Below are positions 1-10,900 of a stretch of 64,000 nt of DNA, in pieces. A program made the translations under genes and the position numbers. The stretch covers positions 6,911,374 through 6,975,373 of the forward strand of contig OW028580.1 of NCBI GenBank assembly GCA_932294295.1. The letters run 5' to 3'. Origin of the DNA: Alitta virens. Its lineage: Eukaryota > Annelida > Polychaeta > Phyllodocida > Nereididae. The notes below the pieces were generated by a model. The model saw nothing but the letters and a program-made list of their open reading frames with translations, had not been told where the DNA came from and did not search any database. Positions within the stretch are counted from its first letter, which is position 1. Every line of letters starts with the position of its first letter.

Positions 1-1314
1 TGCTCCTTATACCCTATGGTACTGAAGAATGATGTCTTCCCAGTAGGGATACCAGAGGTAATCATTGACCCCCCTCCTCAGGACATTCACAAATACTTTG
101 GTCTCATTCAAGCACGCGTCAGACCTCCTAGAGGACTCTATCACCCCTGCCTCCCCCTACGTTCAGGCGGTAAGCTCCTATTCCCACTCTGCAGCAGGTG
201 TGCACATAATTCATCTCCAGACCCCTGTAAGTGTCCAGACTCTGAGCGTGACTTAGTAGGTACTTGGACGTCTGTTGACCTCGAAGACGCCCTCAGAGTA
301 GGCTATGTGGTAATTAAAGTGTTCGAGGTCTATCACTTCAAGGAAAGGGCCAAGTTTGACAGGTCCCAGGACACTCCGGGGCTGTTTTCAGATTATGTTA
401 ACTTATTTCTTAAAGGGAAACAGGAGGCATCGGGGTGGCCTTCTCCGGATATGACTGAAGAGGCAAAAACTGAGTACATTGAGCAGTACGAGTCTGTTGA
501 AGGTATTCGTCTTGACAGACAAAGCATTTCACTCAATCAGGGGAAGAGGGCCACGAATAAACTGCTCCTGAATAGCTTCTGGGGTAAGTTTGGCGAAAAT
601 AATAACCACAGAACGCACAAACTCACAGAAACAGGAGCAGACATTTTCAAACTGCTGGTCAACCCATCTATCACTCTCCGAGGTATGCATGTCTTGGACA
701 CCAATCGCTGCATGATTGAGTATACGCACTCGGAGGGGTTCCTCCCCGAAATGACGCATGTGAATGTTTTTATTGCAGCTTTCACCACGGCTAATGCAAG
801 GAGCCGTCTTTTCAACGTCCTGCATAGTCTGGAGGAAAGAGTGATCTGTTTTGACACCGACAGTGTAGTTTATGAATATACAGAGGGGGACGATAAGCAA
901 TATACACCGGACATGGGTGATCACTTAGGTCAGTGGACGAATGAGCTGGGGAGTAACCAGTTCATCTCGTGCTTCGTGAGCAGTGGGCCGAAATCTTACG
1001 CATTCTTGACTAATGACGGCGACAAGACAACGAAGCTCAAAGGCTTCACTTTAAACTACGAAGTCAGTCAACTTTTGAACTTCGATAGTATCTGCAAACT
1101 GGTGTTGTTCTGGGCTGACCCTGACAACAATCCGCTGAGTGATGAAGATGTCGGTGATGAGCAGCCACATGTTGCGGTGCCGTACAGTAAAATAAGGCGT
1201 AATAAGTATGAATTTAAGCTTTTCAATAGAGACGAGATCAAAAGGTTCAAAGTGACTTACTCGAAGAGACGCCTCATCCCGGGCACATATGACACTCAAC
1301 CTTTTGGTTTTTAG
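1..1314 (+). CDS. Family B (protein-primed type) DNA polymerase, 5' partial, Polinton/Maverick-like
   Basis: Catalytic C-terminal half of a DNA polymerase that would replicate a linear mobile element. The frame is open from base 1, which reads CSLYP, the tail of polymerase motif A, so the real start lies before the window and the ATG at 16 is internal. Motif B (LNSFWGKFGE, from about nt 568) and motif C (DTDS at nt 853-864, with the two catalytic aspartates) are intact. The frame runs to a TAG at 1312-1314 without breaks. Motif layout fits the DNA_pol_B_2 class of Polintons, adintovirus-like elements and linear plasmids. It is convergent with the minus-strand gene ending at 2032. A Polinton is the likeliest source, because the neighbours are intronless and atypical, but no integrase or capsid gene is in view. 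Polymerase identity is sure; the element class is inferred. Confidence 0.9.
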   Translation, partial: CSLYPMVLKNDVFPVGIPEVIIDPPPQDIHKYFGLIQARVRPPRGLYHPCLPLRSGGKLLFPLCSRCAHNSSPDPCKCPDSERDLVGTWTSVDLEDALRVGYVVIKVFEVYHFKERAKFDRSQDTPGLFSDYVNLFLKGKQEASGWPSPDMTEEAKTEYIEQYESVEGIRLDRQSISLNQGKRATNKLLLNSFWGKFGENNNHRTHKLTETGADIFKLLVNPSITLRGMHVLDTNRCMIEYTHSEGFLPEMTHVNVFIAAFTTANARSRLFNVLHSLEERVICFDTDSVVYEYTEGDDKQYTPDMGDHLGQWTNELGSNQFISCFVSSGPKSYAFLTNDGDKTTKLKGFTLNYEVSQLLNFDSICKLVLFWADPDNNPLSDEDVGDEQPHVAVPYSKIRRNKYEFKLFNRDEIKRFKVTYSKRRLIPGTYDTQPFGF

Positions 1315-2031
1315 GTGAAATTCCTCATTACCACATTATTTGGCACTTTACTCCAGCTCCACCAACACTACCTGTCCACCATTTTCTATGTATGACTATA
1401 TTTTCACAGTAATTGCCCAGTTTGCATGTAATTGTTTTCTGTGTCACTCTATATTATGTATATTCTTCAAAGCATCAATTTTGACCACTTATTTATTGTA
1501 TAGGGTGCATTTCACACCAACTGTATATATTTATTTATTTATATATATTTATTGTTACTGTCAAGAGAAACCGCAATGAAATGTATTGACATTAATGTGA
1601 TTCCGATAATAAATTATTGTCTGTTTAAAATATAAATATCATTGAGTTGTTACTATTTACCGAACACTTTAAGGACAGCCACTAAGCACTAAGCACTAAG
1701 CACTGTGCACTATGTACACTGTGCACTATGTACACTATGTACACTATGTACACTATGTACGCTATGTACACTATGTACACTATGTACACTAAGCACTTCC
1801 AGGCTTTAACGTGTAATGGCACTTTTCACTAGAGAATTATGCTTTGAAATTGGGCCTTTTCACAATGAAAATGGAAATTCACAGGCAACCTTCTTTTTTA
1901 CCTCATAAAAACAACAGACATGGAATTTAAATCTCAAAAAATGTATTGCATGCAATGAAGAAAAAAATAAAAATACATTTTACACACGCACATAGATGTT
2001 GCATTGAGTAAATAAGTGCTGACAGAACATG
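1315..2031. other. Convergent intergenic spacer of the polymerase element
   Basis: AT-rich spacer between the 3' ends of the polymerase (+) and the 347-aa gene (-). A plausible polymerase poly(A) signal AATAAA lies at 1608-1613, followed by T/G-rich sequence. The spacer holds the tandem repeat listed separately and no credible gene. Confidence 0.6.
1678..1797. repeat. Tandem 7-10-bp repeat, CACTAAG / TACACTATG type
   Basis: Short direct repeats. First come several CACTAAG units, then about ten near-identical 10-bp units of the type TACACTATGT with small variants, then CACTAAGCACTT again. It sits exactly between two convergent genes, where it could act in 3' end formation or be slippage product. 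Many units contain GTAC palindromes. Confidence 0.85.
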
Positions 2032-3075
2032 TTAGCTGGACACTGACTGGGTATTTTGTTTTTGCACAATCTTCATATAAAAAAAATCAAGCAGACGAGC
2101 TGACAATTCAATAGGAGGTGACAAGGCATATTTAGTGATACTTTCCTTAGACCTCCCAATGCCACCCACATACACAAAAATGTCAAAAACATCACTCATG
2201 AAATACAGTCTTTTGTGATTCAGTCGGACAGCAATTAGTTCGGCAATCTGAACGACATCTTTTTTGGTCACTTTCTCCAGAGCCTCATCGACAACATCTT
2301 CAGAAGGAGGTTGCATCATCAGGTCGGTCCATGAATGGCCGGTTTTGCGTAGCACTTCGCTGCTGAAGATGTACTCTAAAATTTCCATTTTAGTGGGACG
2401 ATGTATGACGAGATCGATAACGTCGTAGCTGTACTTCACACCCTCATCAGGGAGGCCTGCTAAGTAGCCCTTGACACTTTCTTCGCAATCTTCACGAGTG
2501 GGGAATAAAGTGTGAGACTTCATTCCACGCTTCTCAACATTCCACTGATAAGCCTTGACTGTTGTAGCCTCCTCGGGATTTAGAGTCTGTCCCTCAGCAT
2601 CCTTGGGTGGTGTAATGATGACCTGGTGAATTTTCTCCATAGCACCATATAGTTTTTCGTACTCTTCTTTGCGTAGATTAATAGTCTTGCTGTGGTGGCA
2701 TTCACTGACATCGGTGAGTTTTTCCTGTTCAGTCTTCGGGTGTAGAAAAGAGACATAGTGCACTGCCTCCTTATCGCCCCTCTGAAACTTGGTGATCATG
2801 ACAAACTGCCTCTTGGTAAGCCCCACTTGTTTCGATTCACCATTCAGAAGGGCATTGTAAAGTTCAGTTGATGCCTCCTTCAGCTTCTCAAAGGACTTCT
2901 TGGCAATATGGACATTCCTCCATTTGGAGGTGTCACAGCTGTAGCGTGACACTGTGACATATCCTGACTTGTATTGCTGTGCAGCATGAGCTATAACTCT
3001 TGTGTGCTCTGACAAACAGAGAGTCATTCCACTGGATCCCTGAGGAGTCTGAGTGTCAAGTTGGCTTGTTGTCAT
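2032..3075 (-). CDS. Uncharacterised 347-aa protein of the mobile element, possibly PC4-like
   Basis: A single unbroken frame of 347 codons from the ATG at 3075 to the stop at 2032, with no introns, unlike the host genes. I do not recognise it with confidence. Two stretches resemble each other: residues about 36-80 (YVTVSRYSCDTSKW then KKSFEKLKEA) and about 95-150 (FVMITKFQRGD, then INLRKEEYEKLYGAMEKI). Each looks like beta strands followed by a helix, the shape of PC4-type single-stranded DNA-binding domains reported in some large DNA elements, so a DNA-binding or transcription role is possible. The C-terminal half is helical and charged, with no signal peptide or membrane segment. Proximity to the polymerase suggests a replication or late-gene role; this is inference. 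Confidence 0.72.
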   Translation of the reverse strand: MTTSQLDTQTPQGSSGMTLCLSEHTRVIAHAAQQYKSGYVTVSRYSCDTSKWRNVHIAKKSFEKLKEASTELYNALLNGESKQVGLTKRQFVMITKFQRGDKEAVHYVSFLHPKTEQEKLTDVSECHHSKTINLRKEEYEKLYGAMEKIHQVIITPPKDAEGQTLNPEEATTVKAYQWNVEKRGMKSHTLFPTREDCEESVKGYLAGLPDEGVKYSYDVIDLVIHRPTKMEILEYIFSSEVLRKTGHSWTDLMMQPPSEDVVDEALEKVTKKDVVQIAELIAVRLNHKRLYFMSDVFDIFVYVGGIGRSKESITKYALSPPIELSARLLDFFYMKIVQKQNTQSVSS

Positions 3076-3331
3076 GATGTAGCTTGTGTGGTATATCTTT
3101 TTCAGCTCTTGAGAAATGCTTGATGGAAGCTCTGGAGCTCAGCATTTATACCAGGTAGAGTACATTGCCCTCAGAGAAGCCCACCATGCATGGTATGGCA
3201 TCATGAGTAGTATCCAATCATCGATATCGCTGAGCAACCTTAGGGCACATCAAGTCAACATCACACAAGTGATGAGCGCTGGGGCCAATCATAGGACAAG
3301 AATGAAACTCATATGCCCGAGGGTTCACTCA

Positions 3332-3679
3332 TCAGCTCCTCCTCCTGGACAACGTCGGGGCGGGGAGCATTACTCCCATTGATGAGGACAAGAGAGCAGT
3401 CCACAAATTGCTGTCTCCATTACCGAGAGACAAATTGACTATGCAAGTGATGATGACGATATATAGAATCACAACTTGACAAATAAAAATCACTTCATTT
3501 TTCGGTATAGTTTTACCGAATATCTTCCACAGCCTACTGCTAATACTTGTGCTACTCATGGTAGAGTTAATGTCCACATTGTGCTCTATTAATGGATCCT
3601 GGAAATGTTCGGTATTTTCAGGTTTAACCTCTGTATGAGCACCTGAGATGTATTTTTCGGTGATATCCTCACCCTCCAT
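3332..3679 (-). CDS. Small membrane protein (115 aa) of the Polinton-like element
   Basis: Frame from the ATG at 3679 (MEGEDITEKY) to the stop at 3332. The open frame extends upstream to 3811, but the extension looks like untranslated sequence and I prefer the internal ATG. The N-terminal half is acidic and serine/threonine rich. Residues about 63-83 (EVIFICQVVILYIVIITCIV) form a clear membrane helix, followed by LSLGNGDSNLWTALLSS, a second weak hydrophobic stretch, and a short basic tail. From memory, small proteins of this pattern ending in LPxPxL plus lysine/arginine occur among hypothetical proteins of Polinton-type elements; no function is known to me. It lies about 250 bp upstream of the 347-aa gene in the same direction. 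Confidence 0.65.
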   Translation of the reverse strand: MEGEDITEKYISGAHTEVKPENTEHFQDPLIEHNVDINSTMSSTSISSRLWKIFGKTIPKNEVIFICQVVILYIVIITCIVNLSLGNGDSNLWTALLSSSMGVMLPAPTLSRRRS

Positions 3680-3835
3680 AGCTGCAAGGTAGACTAAAAT
3701 AAAATACCCTATAGCAGGTATATTATTCTTATTAATTTTCAATAAACATACACTCAGCGCCACCTGTATGTGTAACTGTCTATTAGCACTGAAACACTTA
3801 ATGATATGCAATATAGCTCATTTTAGTAAACGTTA

Positions 3836-3894
3836 ACTAAACGTCAATGCCTGCGGGTGTGAACATTTATCGACTAAACGTCAACGCCTGAGGG
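3836..3894. repeat. Pair of 22-bp direct repeats near the presumed element end
   Basis: ACTAAACGTCAAYGCCTG occurs at 3836 and again at 3873, 37 bp apart. Such short repeats are common near the ends of large DNA transposons and could mark promoter or terminal sequences of the Polinton-like element. No matching inverted end or target-site duplication is available because the other end lies outside the window. Confidence 0.5.
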
Positions 3895-4764
3895 CGATCA
3901 TGCCCATTGACTCCTTGTAGTGAGCCCGGGGGGCACAACGTAATACCTTTGATCCAACAGAGCTATATAGCCCTGGGGGGCGGCATGATCCTCTGATGCC
4001 ATAATGGTACTATTATAGTTGTATTATTGTATATTCAATATGTTGCCTATTATTGTGTAATACTTTTACTACTTTTGTTACCTTCTTATTTCTTGCTACA
4101 CTTGTACCACTAGTTAGAGTTCGGCCTTTTGGTGAGACAAAACCGGCCTTGCTGGTCTGAGCCTTTGGGAAAAAACCCGTCCCTGCCCTAGGGCCAAGGT
4201 AAGGGTTGGATGACCCGCTCGCAGCATTAGCTTACTTCTTTGGGATGCTCTGCTCTTTATTGTTATCTTCAGCTTATTTGATTTGAACTTGTTACATTTT
4301 GGTTTGCATGTATTCATTCACTTAGTTGCCCCGGGTCTGTGACATTTTGGACAACAGCAACATCAGCATACGGCACATTATCAGACTATTCATCCTTGCT
4401 GGGTTAGCGCAACATTGCCAGCTATCTGCTCCCACAGCTGTTGTTGCCAGCCTCCTACTCACAGAGCCACACCAGTGTGGCTGAATGTGATGTCCTTCCA
4501 AGCACAGGCATCCACCTATGCAATGCCCAATGCAACATAATTTTTGTGTAGCACTCAATTTGTCTTTTCTTAGTGGAAGAAAAAAGACAACGCAAACTTT
4601 TATGATTTTTATGGAACAAATAAATCCAGGCAATGTATGGTTACAGTAACTGCTAAAATTAAACCAGAATAGATATTATATTCTACAGCACTAAATAATA
4701 CAAGATATGGAAGACATAACATTATAAGAGAAGCTCAAGTTCTATTGTTGAAATAGGGTGACTT
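3895..4764. other. Unannotated stretch between two mobile elements
   Basis: Contains G/C-rich patches near 3918-3980 and 4140-4210 and short open frames on both strands, but I see no recognisable domain. It may include the end of the Polinton-like element and old repeat sequence. Confidence 0.4.
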
Positions 4765-5686
4765 CCCAGTGGACAATGTGATCTCAATGTGAGGTCATGG
4801 TGAGCTCACAGGATCTCGCAGAGTGAGGTTCTATGTGAGGTCATTGCAATCTCATATTGTAACATCATGGATGGCTCAATGTGAGTTCATATTGTGAGGT
4901 CACAGCGTGATGGCGTTATGAGCTCACTATTAGCTGACTGTGATACAATTGTGAGGTCACTATGATCTCAGTGTGGGGTGACAAAGAGCTGGCATTCGGG
5001 TGCTTATGAGTTGTGAGGTCATTGCAGTAACATCACAGATGCCTCACTGCGAGCTCATATTGTGAGGTCACAAAATGAAGTCATTATGAGCTTACTGTGA
5101 TATTATTGTGAGGTCACGGTGATCTTTGTGGTATCACAGAGAGGCTGCAGAGTTATGAAAGACAAGATGCTATGTAAAAGGTAGGAGGTCTGTTTGAAGA
5201 TCCACATGGATCTAAGGAAGATGGCGGTTGTAAAGACAGAGTATAGTAGTTCTCTGCAAGATACACAGTTTCTTGGGAGTTATTTAACTTTACATGTGCA
5301 GGATTGTTATTCCAACTTTACAAGGAAGAAACTGGTTCAGCAGTTGCTCCTAATAATTTCAACTGAAGGACAATATTAACCAGCATTTGTGATATTACAT
5401 CAGCATGCCAGTTTTATACATGCCATAGTTTTTGTGTGATAAACAATCATTTTATCAAAGAGAATATATAATAATTTCAATATGGTAATAGTTTAATTTC
5501 TAGCAATTTTGCTGTCATTGCAGGTATAGATGGCGCCACACATAGTGCATGTTGGTCACTAGCATGAGGTCTCTGTGACAACACTTTGATTACATCCAAT
5601 TTGAGGTATTATTTTAGTTCACACTGATATCACAGTGACAGCATACTTGTGAAATCACAACTATGCTGTTTGTTTATCTGTAAAGC

Positions 5687-6250
5687 GGTGTTCACACTGT
5701 CACGGATTAAACCTTCGTATGAGCCACGGATGAAAAAAATTCTTTGCTCTTGGTCATGCTTGTTCATAGGTAATTCACTCACCGAGCATTTTACGTATAC
5801 TCGTGCTAATCCGTAGAACGCTCCTGGTGGGGCTAGACCATCCACGACCATCCGTGGAGATGGCAAAATATTTTAAACATGTAAATTGTTTACATTAGTT
5901 ACATAACTCACTCGGAATTCACACGGCAAGCGTTCTACGTAGTCCTACATATGTCCGTGGCCATCCCTGGCCATCCATGGCCATCCGTAGCCCTCTCCTC
6001 ATTCACTCTTGAACCACTGACATGGGCGATCTACAAGTGCCTCATGGATGCTTCACGGATGCTTTGCGATGGACGTTCGGCGAGCGTTTGACGGACGTTC
6101 AGTGAACGTTTGACGGATGTTCGTCGAGCGATCTACGACTGCCTCACGTAAATTTATACGTGATTAACAGAGCCATCAGTGAGCAAGCGTAGCCCATTTG
6201 TTTTATGTACATGGTCACTCGTAGGTCTTATTCGTGACAGTGTGAACACC
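5687..6250. mobile_element. 564-bp MITE nested in the foldback element
   Basis: Starts GGTGTTCACACTGTCACG at 5687 and ends with its exact reverse complement at 6233-6250. Similarity between the arms continues imperfectly for about 40 bp. Inside are repeated words of the type CCATCCRTGG (5950-5990) and GACGGACGTTC (6070-6125). There is no coding capacity, and I see no clear target-site duplication. Confidence 0.85.
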
Positions 6251-6326
6251 CCTTACCCTTACGACTCCAACTTTCTATAACACCATGACAGTGAAGTCAT
6301 AATGACCTCATGGTTAAGGTATTTTA

Positions 6327-7113
6327 AACCCTCAGCAAACAAAGTTTGAAGAGGGTTATTGTTATCATCAATGTCAGATTCGTCGGACGGACAGGCTTAA
6401 TACTTTCGTTTCTAGTTATGATCTATATGGCCAAGTGTCGCCTTTTGATAGTCACATTGACATAATTATGTTGACTATGTTTTACAAAATTTGGAAAAAT
6501 TGAATACATGTTTTTGTTTCTTGAGCACTACTGCACCTACATGCAATTTGATAATTCAAGCGAACTGAGTACTCCTTATTGTGCATAAATTCTTTGAAAC
6601 AGAAAAATTACATGGCAGGAAAAGGTTATACAATACTTTTGATGCTCACTTGGCTTTACTCTGAACAGAATGGATTGCTATTAAATATTTTCACACTTGT
6701 CAGAATATGATGAACACATGCAGAAATTCAAGAGTTAAATTAGACTCTAATTAGCATTGTGTAACAGGCTATATAGGCCAAGCTAGGAATATTCCTTGGG
6801 CCAAGTGGCAATCGTTTCGGTTCATCACACACACTACATTTAAACACTCAGTAAATAATATTTTTCCAAATTTTGTAAAGCATAGCTGAGATATGTCAGT
6901 GTGGCTATCAAAAGGCACCACTAGGCCATATAGAGTGTTAAGGTATGAAATTCATTAGGGTAAGTGCATTAGTGTTCGAGTTCAGCTCTGGAAACAAAAT
7001 AAGATCCACCCTTCCTGCCAGTCGGACGAACACTGAACAGTTTTAATGATGCCTGTGTGCTTTGTGGGATTAGCTGAGGGTTTTGCTGCAGCGCAGCCTA
7101 TGTTTTTGAGTTC
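6327..7113. mobile_element. Palindromic MITE-like element, copy 1
   Basis: Left arm (about 6440-6490, TTTTGATAGTCACATTGACAT and on) is the inverted counterpart of the right arm (about 6865-6915, ATGTCAGTGTGGCTATCAAAA). The outer parts also pair: AAACCCTCAGC near the left end and GCTGAGGGTTTTGC at 7071-7084. The interior is AT-rich and non-coding. A second copy in opposite orientation lies at about 11136-12540. Limits are approximate because the left outer arm is eroded. Confidence 0.7.
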
Positions 7114-7905
7114 TAACTGATATCACAGTGACAGCATACTGGAAGGTCACAACTATGATGTTTGTGTGAGTTATGTTAGACTCCAACTTTTCAAGATTAT
7201 TGTTCCCATGGGTGTTAGGTCACAAGTTCAAGGTCTCTATGGCATTGCTATTATCAGTACCCCATAACTGCTATTATCTAATTCATTTGAGGCCTTTCAT
7301 TTAGAGTTTACACTGACATCACAAAGACCTCATTATAGAGAAGTCACAACCATGATGAGTGTGCAAATTCTGTGAGACTCAAACTTTAAAGAACTTTGAT
7401 ACCTGACACCATTGCGAGGTCAAAAAGATCTCATGTATGTTAGCTCATAAGTATGAGCTCTCTTTGATATCACTTTGATGTGATGTCATTCATTTTAGGC
7501 TTCTCTATTTGAGTTTACACTGACATCACAGTGACCTAAAACTTGTGAGATCACAACTGTGATGTTTTTGGGAGTTACATGTGAGGCTCACACTTGTGAG
7601 ATCACTGGTATGACATCATGATGAAGTCATAATTATCTCATGCATTTGAAGTCCCTAACATGAAGTGTCTGTGACATCACGATGATCTCATTCATTTGAA
7701 GCATCACTTTTTTTTAGTTCACACTGACATCACAGTGACCTCATATTGAAGAGGTCACAATTATGAAGTTAACTGTGAGACCACAAGCATGATGTCAAAG
7801 CGGTGAGGCTGAAGTGACCTCATTGTGACATCATGTGACCTAACTTGTCCACTGGGTTGGCACGGGATCAGGAATGACTCTAATGAGTCAACATAAACAT
7901 TCAGG

Positions 7906-10900
7906 TTAAACACTATCATTCCAGTCTGGATCACAAGGTGTGAAAATGAAATTGAAGATGAGTTTGGCAACAGCCAACAAAGCCTCCCAAGGGTTTGCAA
8001 CAATGTTAGCAAGAATGTGTCTGCCATTTTCGCGTCCTTTCTTGCTGCACATTGCTCGGTTCCATACATCAAGTACTCGACCTCCTGAAGAGAAAGGACA
8101 GAAGTTGTTATAGCAGAGTTCTCAGAAATCAACGCTTTTAACCTAATGAACTAAAGCAGTGACTACTAAGTAGCCTAGGGATCTTTACTATATGACATCT
8201 CCTTTGTGTATCTGAAGATTACATTGATCAGATGATTTGAATTCACCTCTATTTGTATTAATTACCAGTGATGGCTATCATCTAGGGCAATGCCAATGCA
8301 GGTTTTGAATCTTCACAGTAGAGATGGCCCAGACATGCCAAGTCTCACGCATTCGGCGTGAGTCTCACGCATTTGGTTGCTGTCTCACGCTTCTGGACTT
8401 TAGTATTTTTTCTTCATATTTTAATTTAACTCGCGCGATGAGGACCAGAATGAATCTTTAACATTTTAATGTAAACTGGTTGGAAAGAGCCAAAACTCAA
8501 GCATTCACTGCTCAAGAACTTGGCATTTCTGGATGGCCCTGGGAGCAAAGATTAAATATACAAACATTTGACACTGGCTATATAAGCGTCCCTTCTGATA
8601 GTGACATCATAATCACCACAATTGCCAGTGACTTCATTGATTATTCTTTATTGTGACGTCTTAGTTCTGTGGGACTGATATAATATAACGTGCCAACGGC
8701 ACTTACTACAAGTGTGCAAAGTCAGTACATCGTGGTGTTCTACTCCCCCCCCCCCCTATAAATCCCCTTAAATATTTGAGCTATATGCAGAATGTTCTTG
8801 AACGTGAGAGTTCAGTGTATTTCTCAGGTTCGACAGCACTGTTACGTCACGGGGCTCAATGGAGTATATGACATCATTATGTGAATACTGGTAGATAAGG
8901 CTTTGTTTTGGACAAAGACATTAGGCAAATCATCGTCATTTACATCTTTGATGTGTCCGAGCTCAGTAAATGTATGATAACCGGTTTTGACAAGAGTTTC
9001 TTCCTCATCAAGGGTCATTTTTGTCAACACAAGTGGGCATTAATACAAAGATTTCTTCAATTCGCTGATGAACGAAGATTTTCCTTTGTTTCTCTTGAAC
9101 AATGATACCTTCACGCTACAGTCTTCGTTTATTCATTTATTCACTCACTCACTCCCCAAGGAGCACCTGTGGTTTTGCGTCTGACTTTTAACTACCCCTT
9201 TGAACTATTTCACTCTAGTGCTCTAGTGGCAGGACTGAAACCGCCTACTCTGGGCCACCATACCCGGATTCTCCACCATTTAGTGTGGCAACCTTTCAAA
9301 TGCCTCCACCAAATGAACTAAAGAGCAAAACTCCATCTCTAACCACGTGATAGGAGGATAGTAATTGCATACGGGATCTTATCAAAACACGGTCAGCTTT
9401 TGTTTAATCTGTATTTGCTTTATGATGCAAATAAAAGTGATAAAAATCCTAATCTCGACAAGTAAGGACATACAGTTGATTTGGGAAATATTCAAGTGTA
9501 ACTGAATTTCAAAGCTATACATGCAACGTTTCCCAGATCATTTAGTAATTTCCATGTCATAATTGCAACTTTTGGAAGGTCATGTACATTATATTTCAAT
9601 AATATACATCATATCATTTTCCCGTAGGCAAAGATTGTGACGTCGTGAACATCGTATTATATGTATCAAATGTGTTCTCTCACCTGATTTTTCATTTATG
9701 GAATGCAAAGTGTTCATTAACCATAGGGCTTCATTTTCAGGAACACTCATGTCTGGGATGTTTGGAGGAACGTCGTCTGGGTTTAAGATTCGTTTTGGAA
9801 GCAATTCATTCTGGAACACATTGTAAACTGGATCATAATTTACAATGTTATATGTAATGCAATACATTTTGTGTTAGTAAACAATTGAGACTGACATATG
9901 ATCTCTCACACAAAGAAAAAATTTGGAACAATTTTGGAAATCTTTTTATGTTTGGCATGGTTTCTATCATATCTTTAACTTAAGGTGGCAAAACTGGACA
10001 AACATAACTGGATACACCCTTTTCACGCAGCCGCCATATTGGCATTTTATATATTTTTACCCAGATAGCAGGGTGTTTAGTGGTTGTGCCACATGTTGAC
10101 ATGAATAAAATAATGGTGGAGGAAACTATCCATCTTACCTGGAATCGCATGGTTTCCTCATGACTAGTAAGAAATCTTGTGGCTGCGATGAATTCTACGA
10201 TGTTTGCCCAGCTGTGTCCGAAGTTCTGCTCAGGTTTGGACATCAGAGCAGCTGCTTTATCAAACAATGGACTGGCAACTTCTAAAGAATGAACGTGTCC
10301 TTTCCAAACTAAATGAATCAATTTGTCGAGACTGTCTGGGCGCCATTGTGGATCTGAAGCCAATAGTGCTGTTTCTTGTTTGCACTTTTTCATCGCCACA
10401 AAAGTTTCAGACCATGCTGTTAAGGATACTTCCATATGTTTCAAACATGAACCCACGGAATTGCAGAATTTAGTTTCATCCGCTTGCTCTGCCGGTAACA
10501 GTACAAGCAAGTCGATTTCTAAGTCACTGAAATATCCAGCATGAACCATACCTAAAAATGGCACAACGGCTAGGTGGTAGTTCATGTCAGCCCACCAGCT
10601 AAATGAACTGATACATAGAGTTTCATGTGAATTAACACAATCATCATCAGTTGAGACATTAAAGTTATTCAAGCGATTTGTATCGAATTGCCAGCTGTGT
10701 TGAATTGGTAGACCCCAAAGTGGGTTGTTGTCTTTGCCCACTCCTATGTCGATGAGACACTGCTCGGTCTCCTTAAGCATGATTTTGTACAGTCCCAGAC
10801 GGTGTATGTAATTCCATGGATTAATCAAAGTCACATTGTCTTTGGTGTACCAGTCGAGAGAATCAGGTGCAATGTTCCAATGGGTGGGGTAACTGTTCGC

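Larger units (their letters stand above)
4765..7856. mobile_element. Foldback-type non-autonomous DNA transposon with TGAGGTCA-rich arms
   Basis: The ends are perfect 12-bp inverted repeats, CCCAGTGGACAA at 4765-4776 and TTGTCCACTGGG at 7845-7856. Inside, both arms are packed with degenerate short repeats: TGAGGTCA/TGAGGTCAC in the left arm (4788-5120) and the complementary GTGACCTCA, ACATCACAGTGAC and related words in the right arm (7110-7850). The arms can therefore fold back on each other. No transposase frame is present. About 1.3 kb of the length is explained by two younger insertions (5687-6250 and about 6327-7113). No clean target-site duplication is visible, so I do not assign a superfamily. 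The right end lies 49 bp from the stop codon of the LEG1 gene. Confidence 0.75.

Noticed and set aside
529..924. 131-codon minus-strand open frame
   Set aside because: Antisense to the polymerase, whose catalytic motifs lie here.
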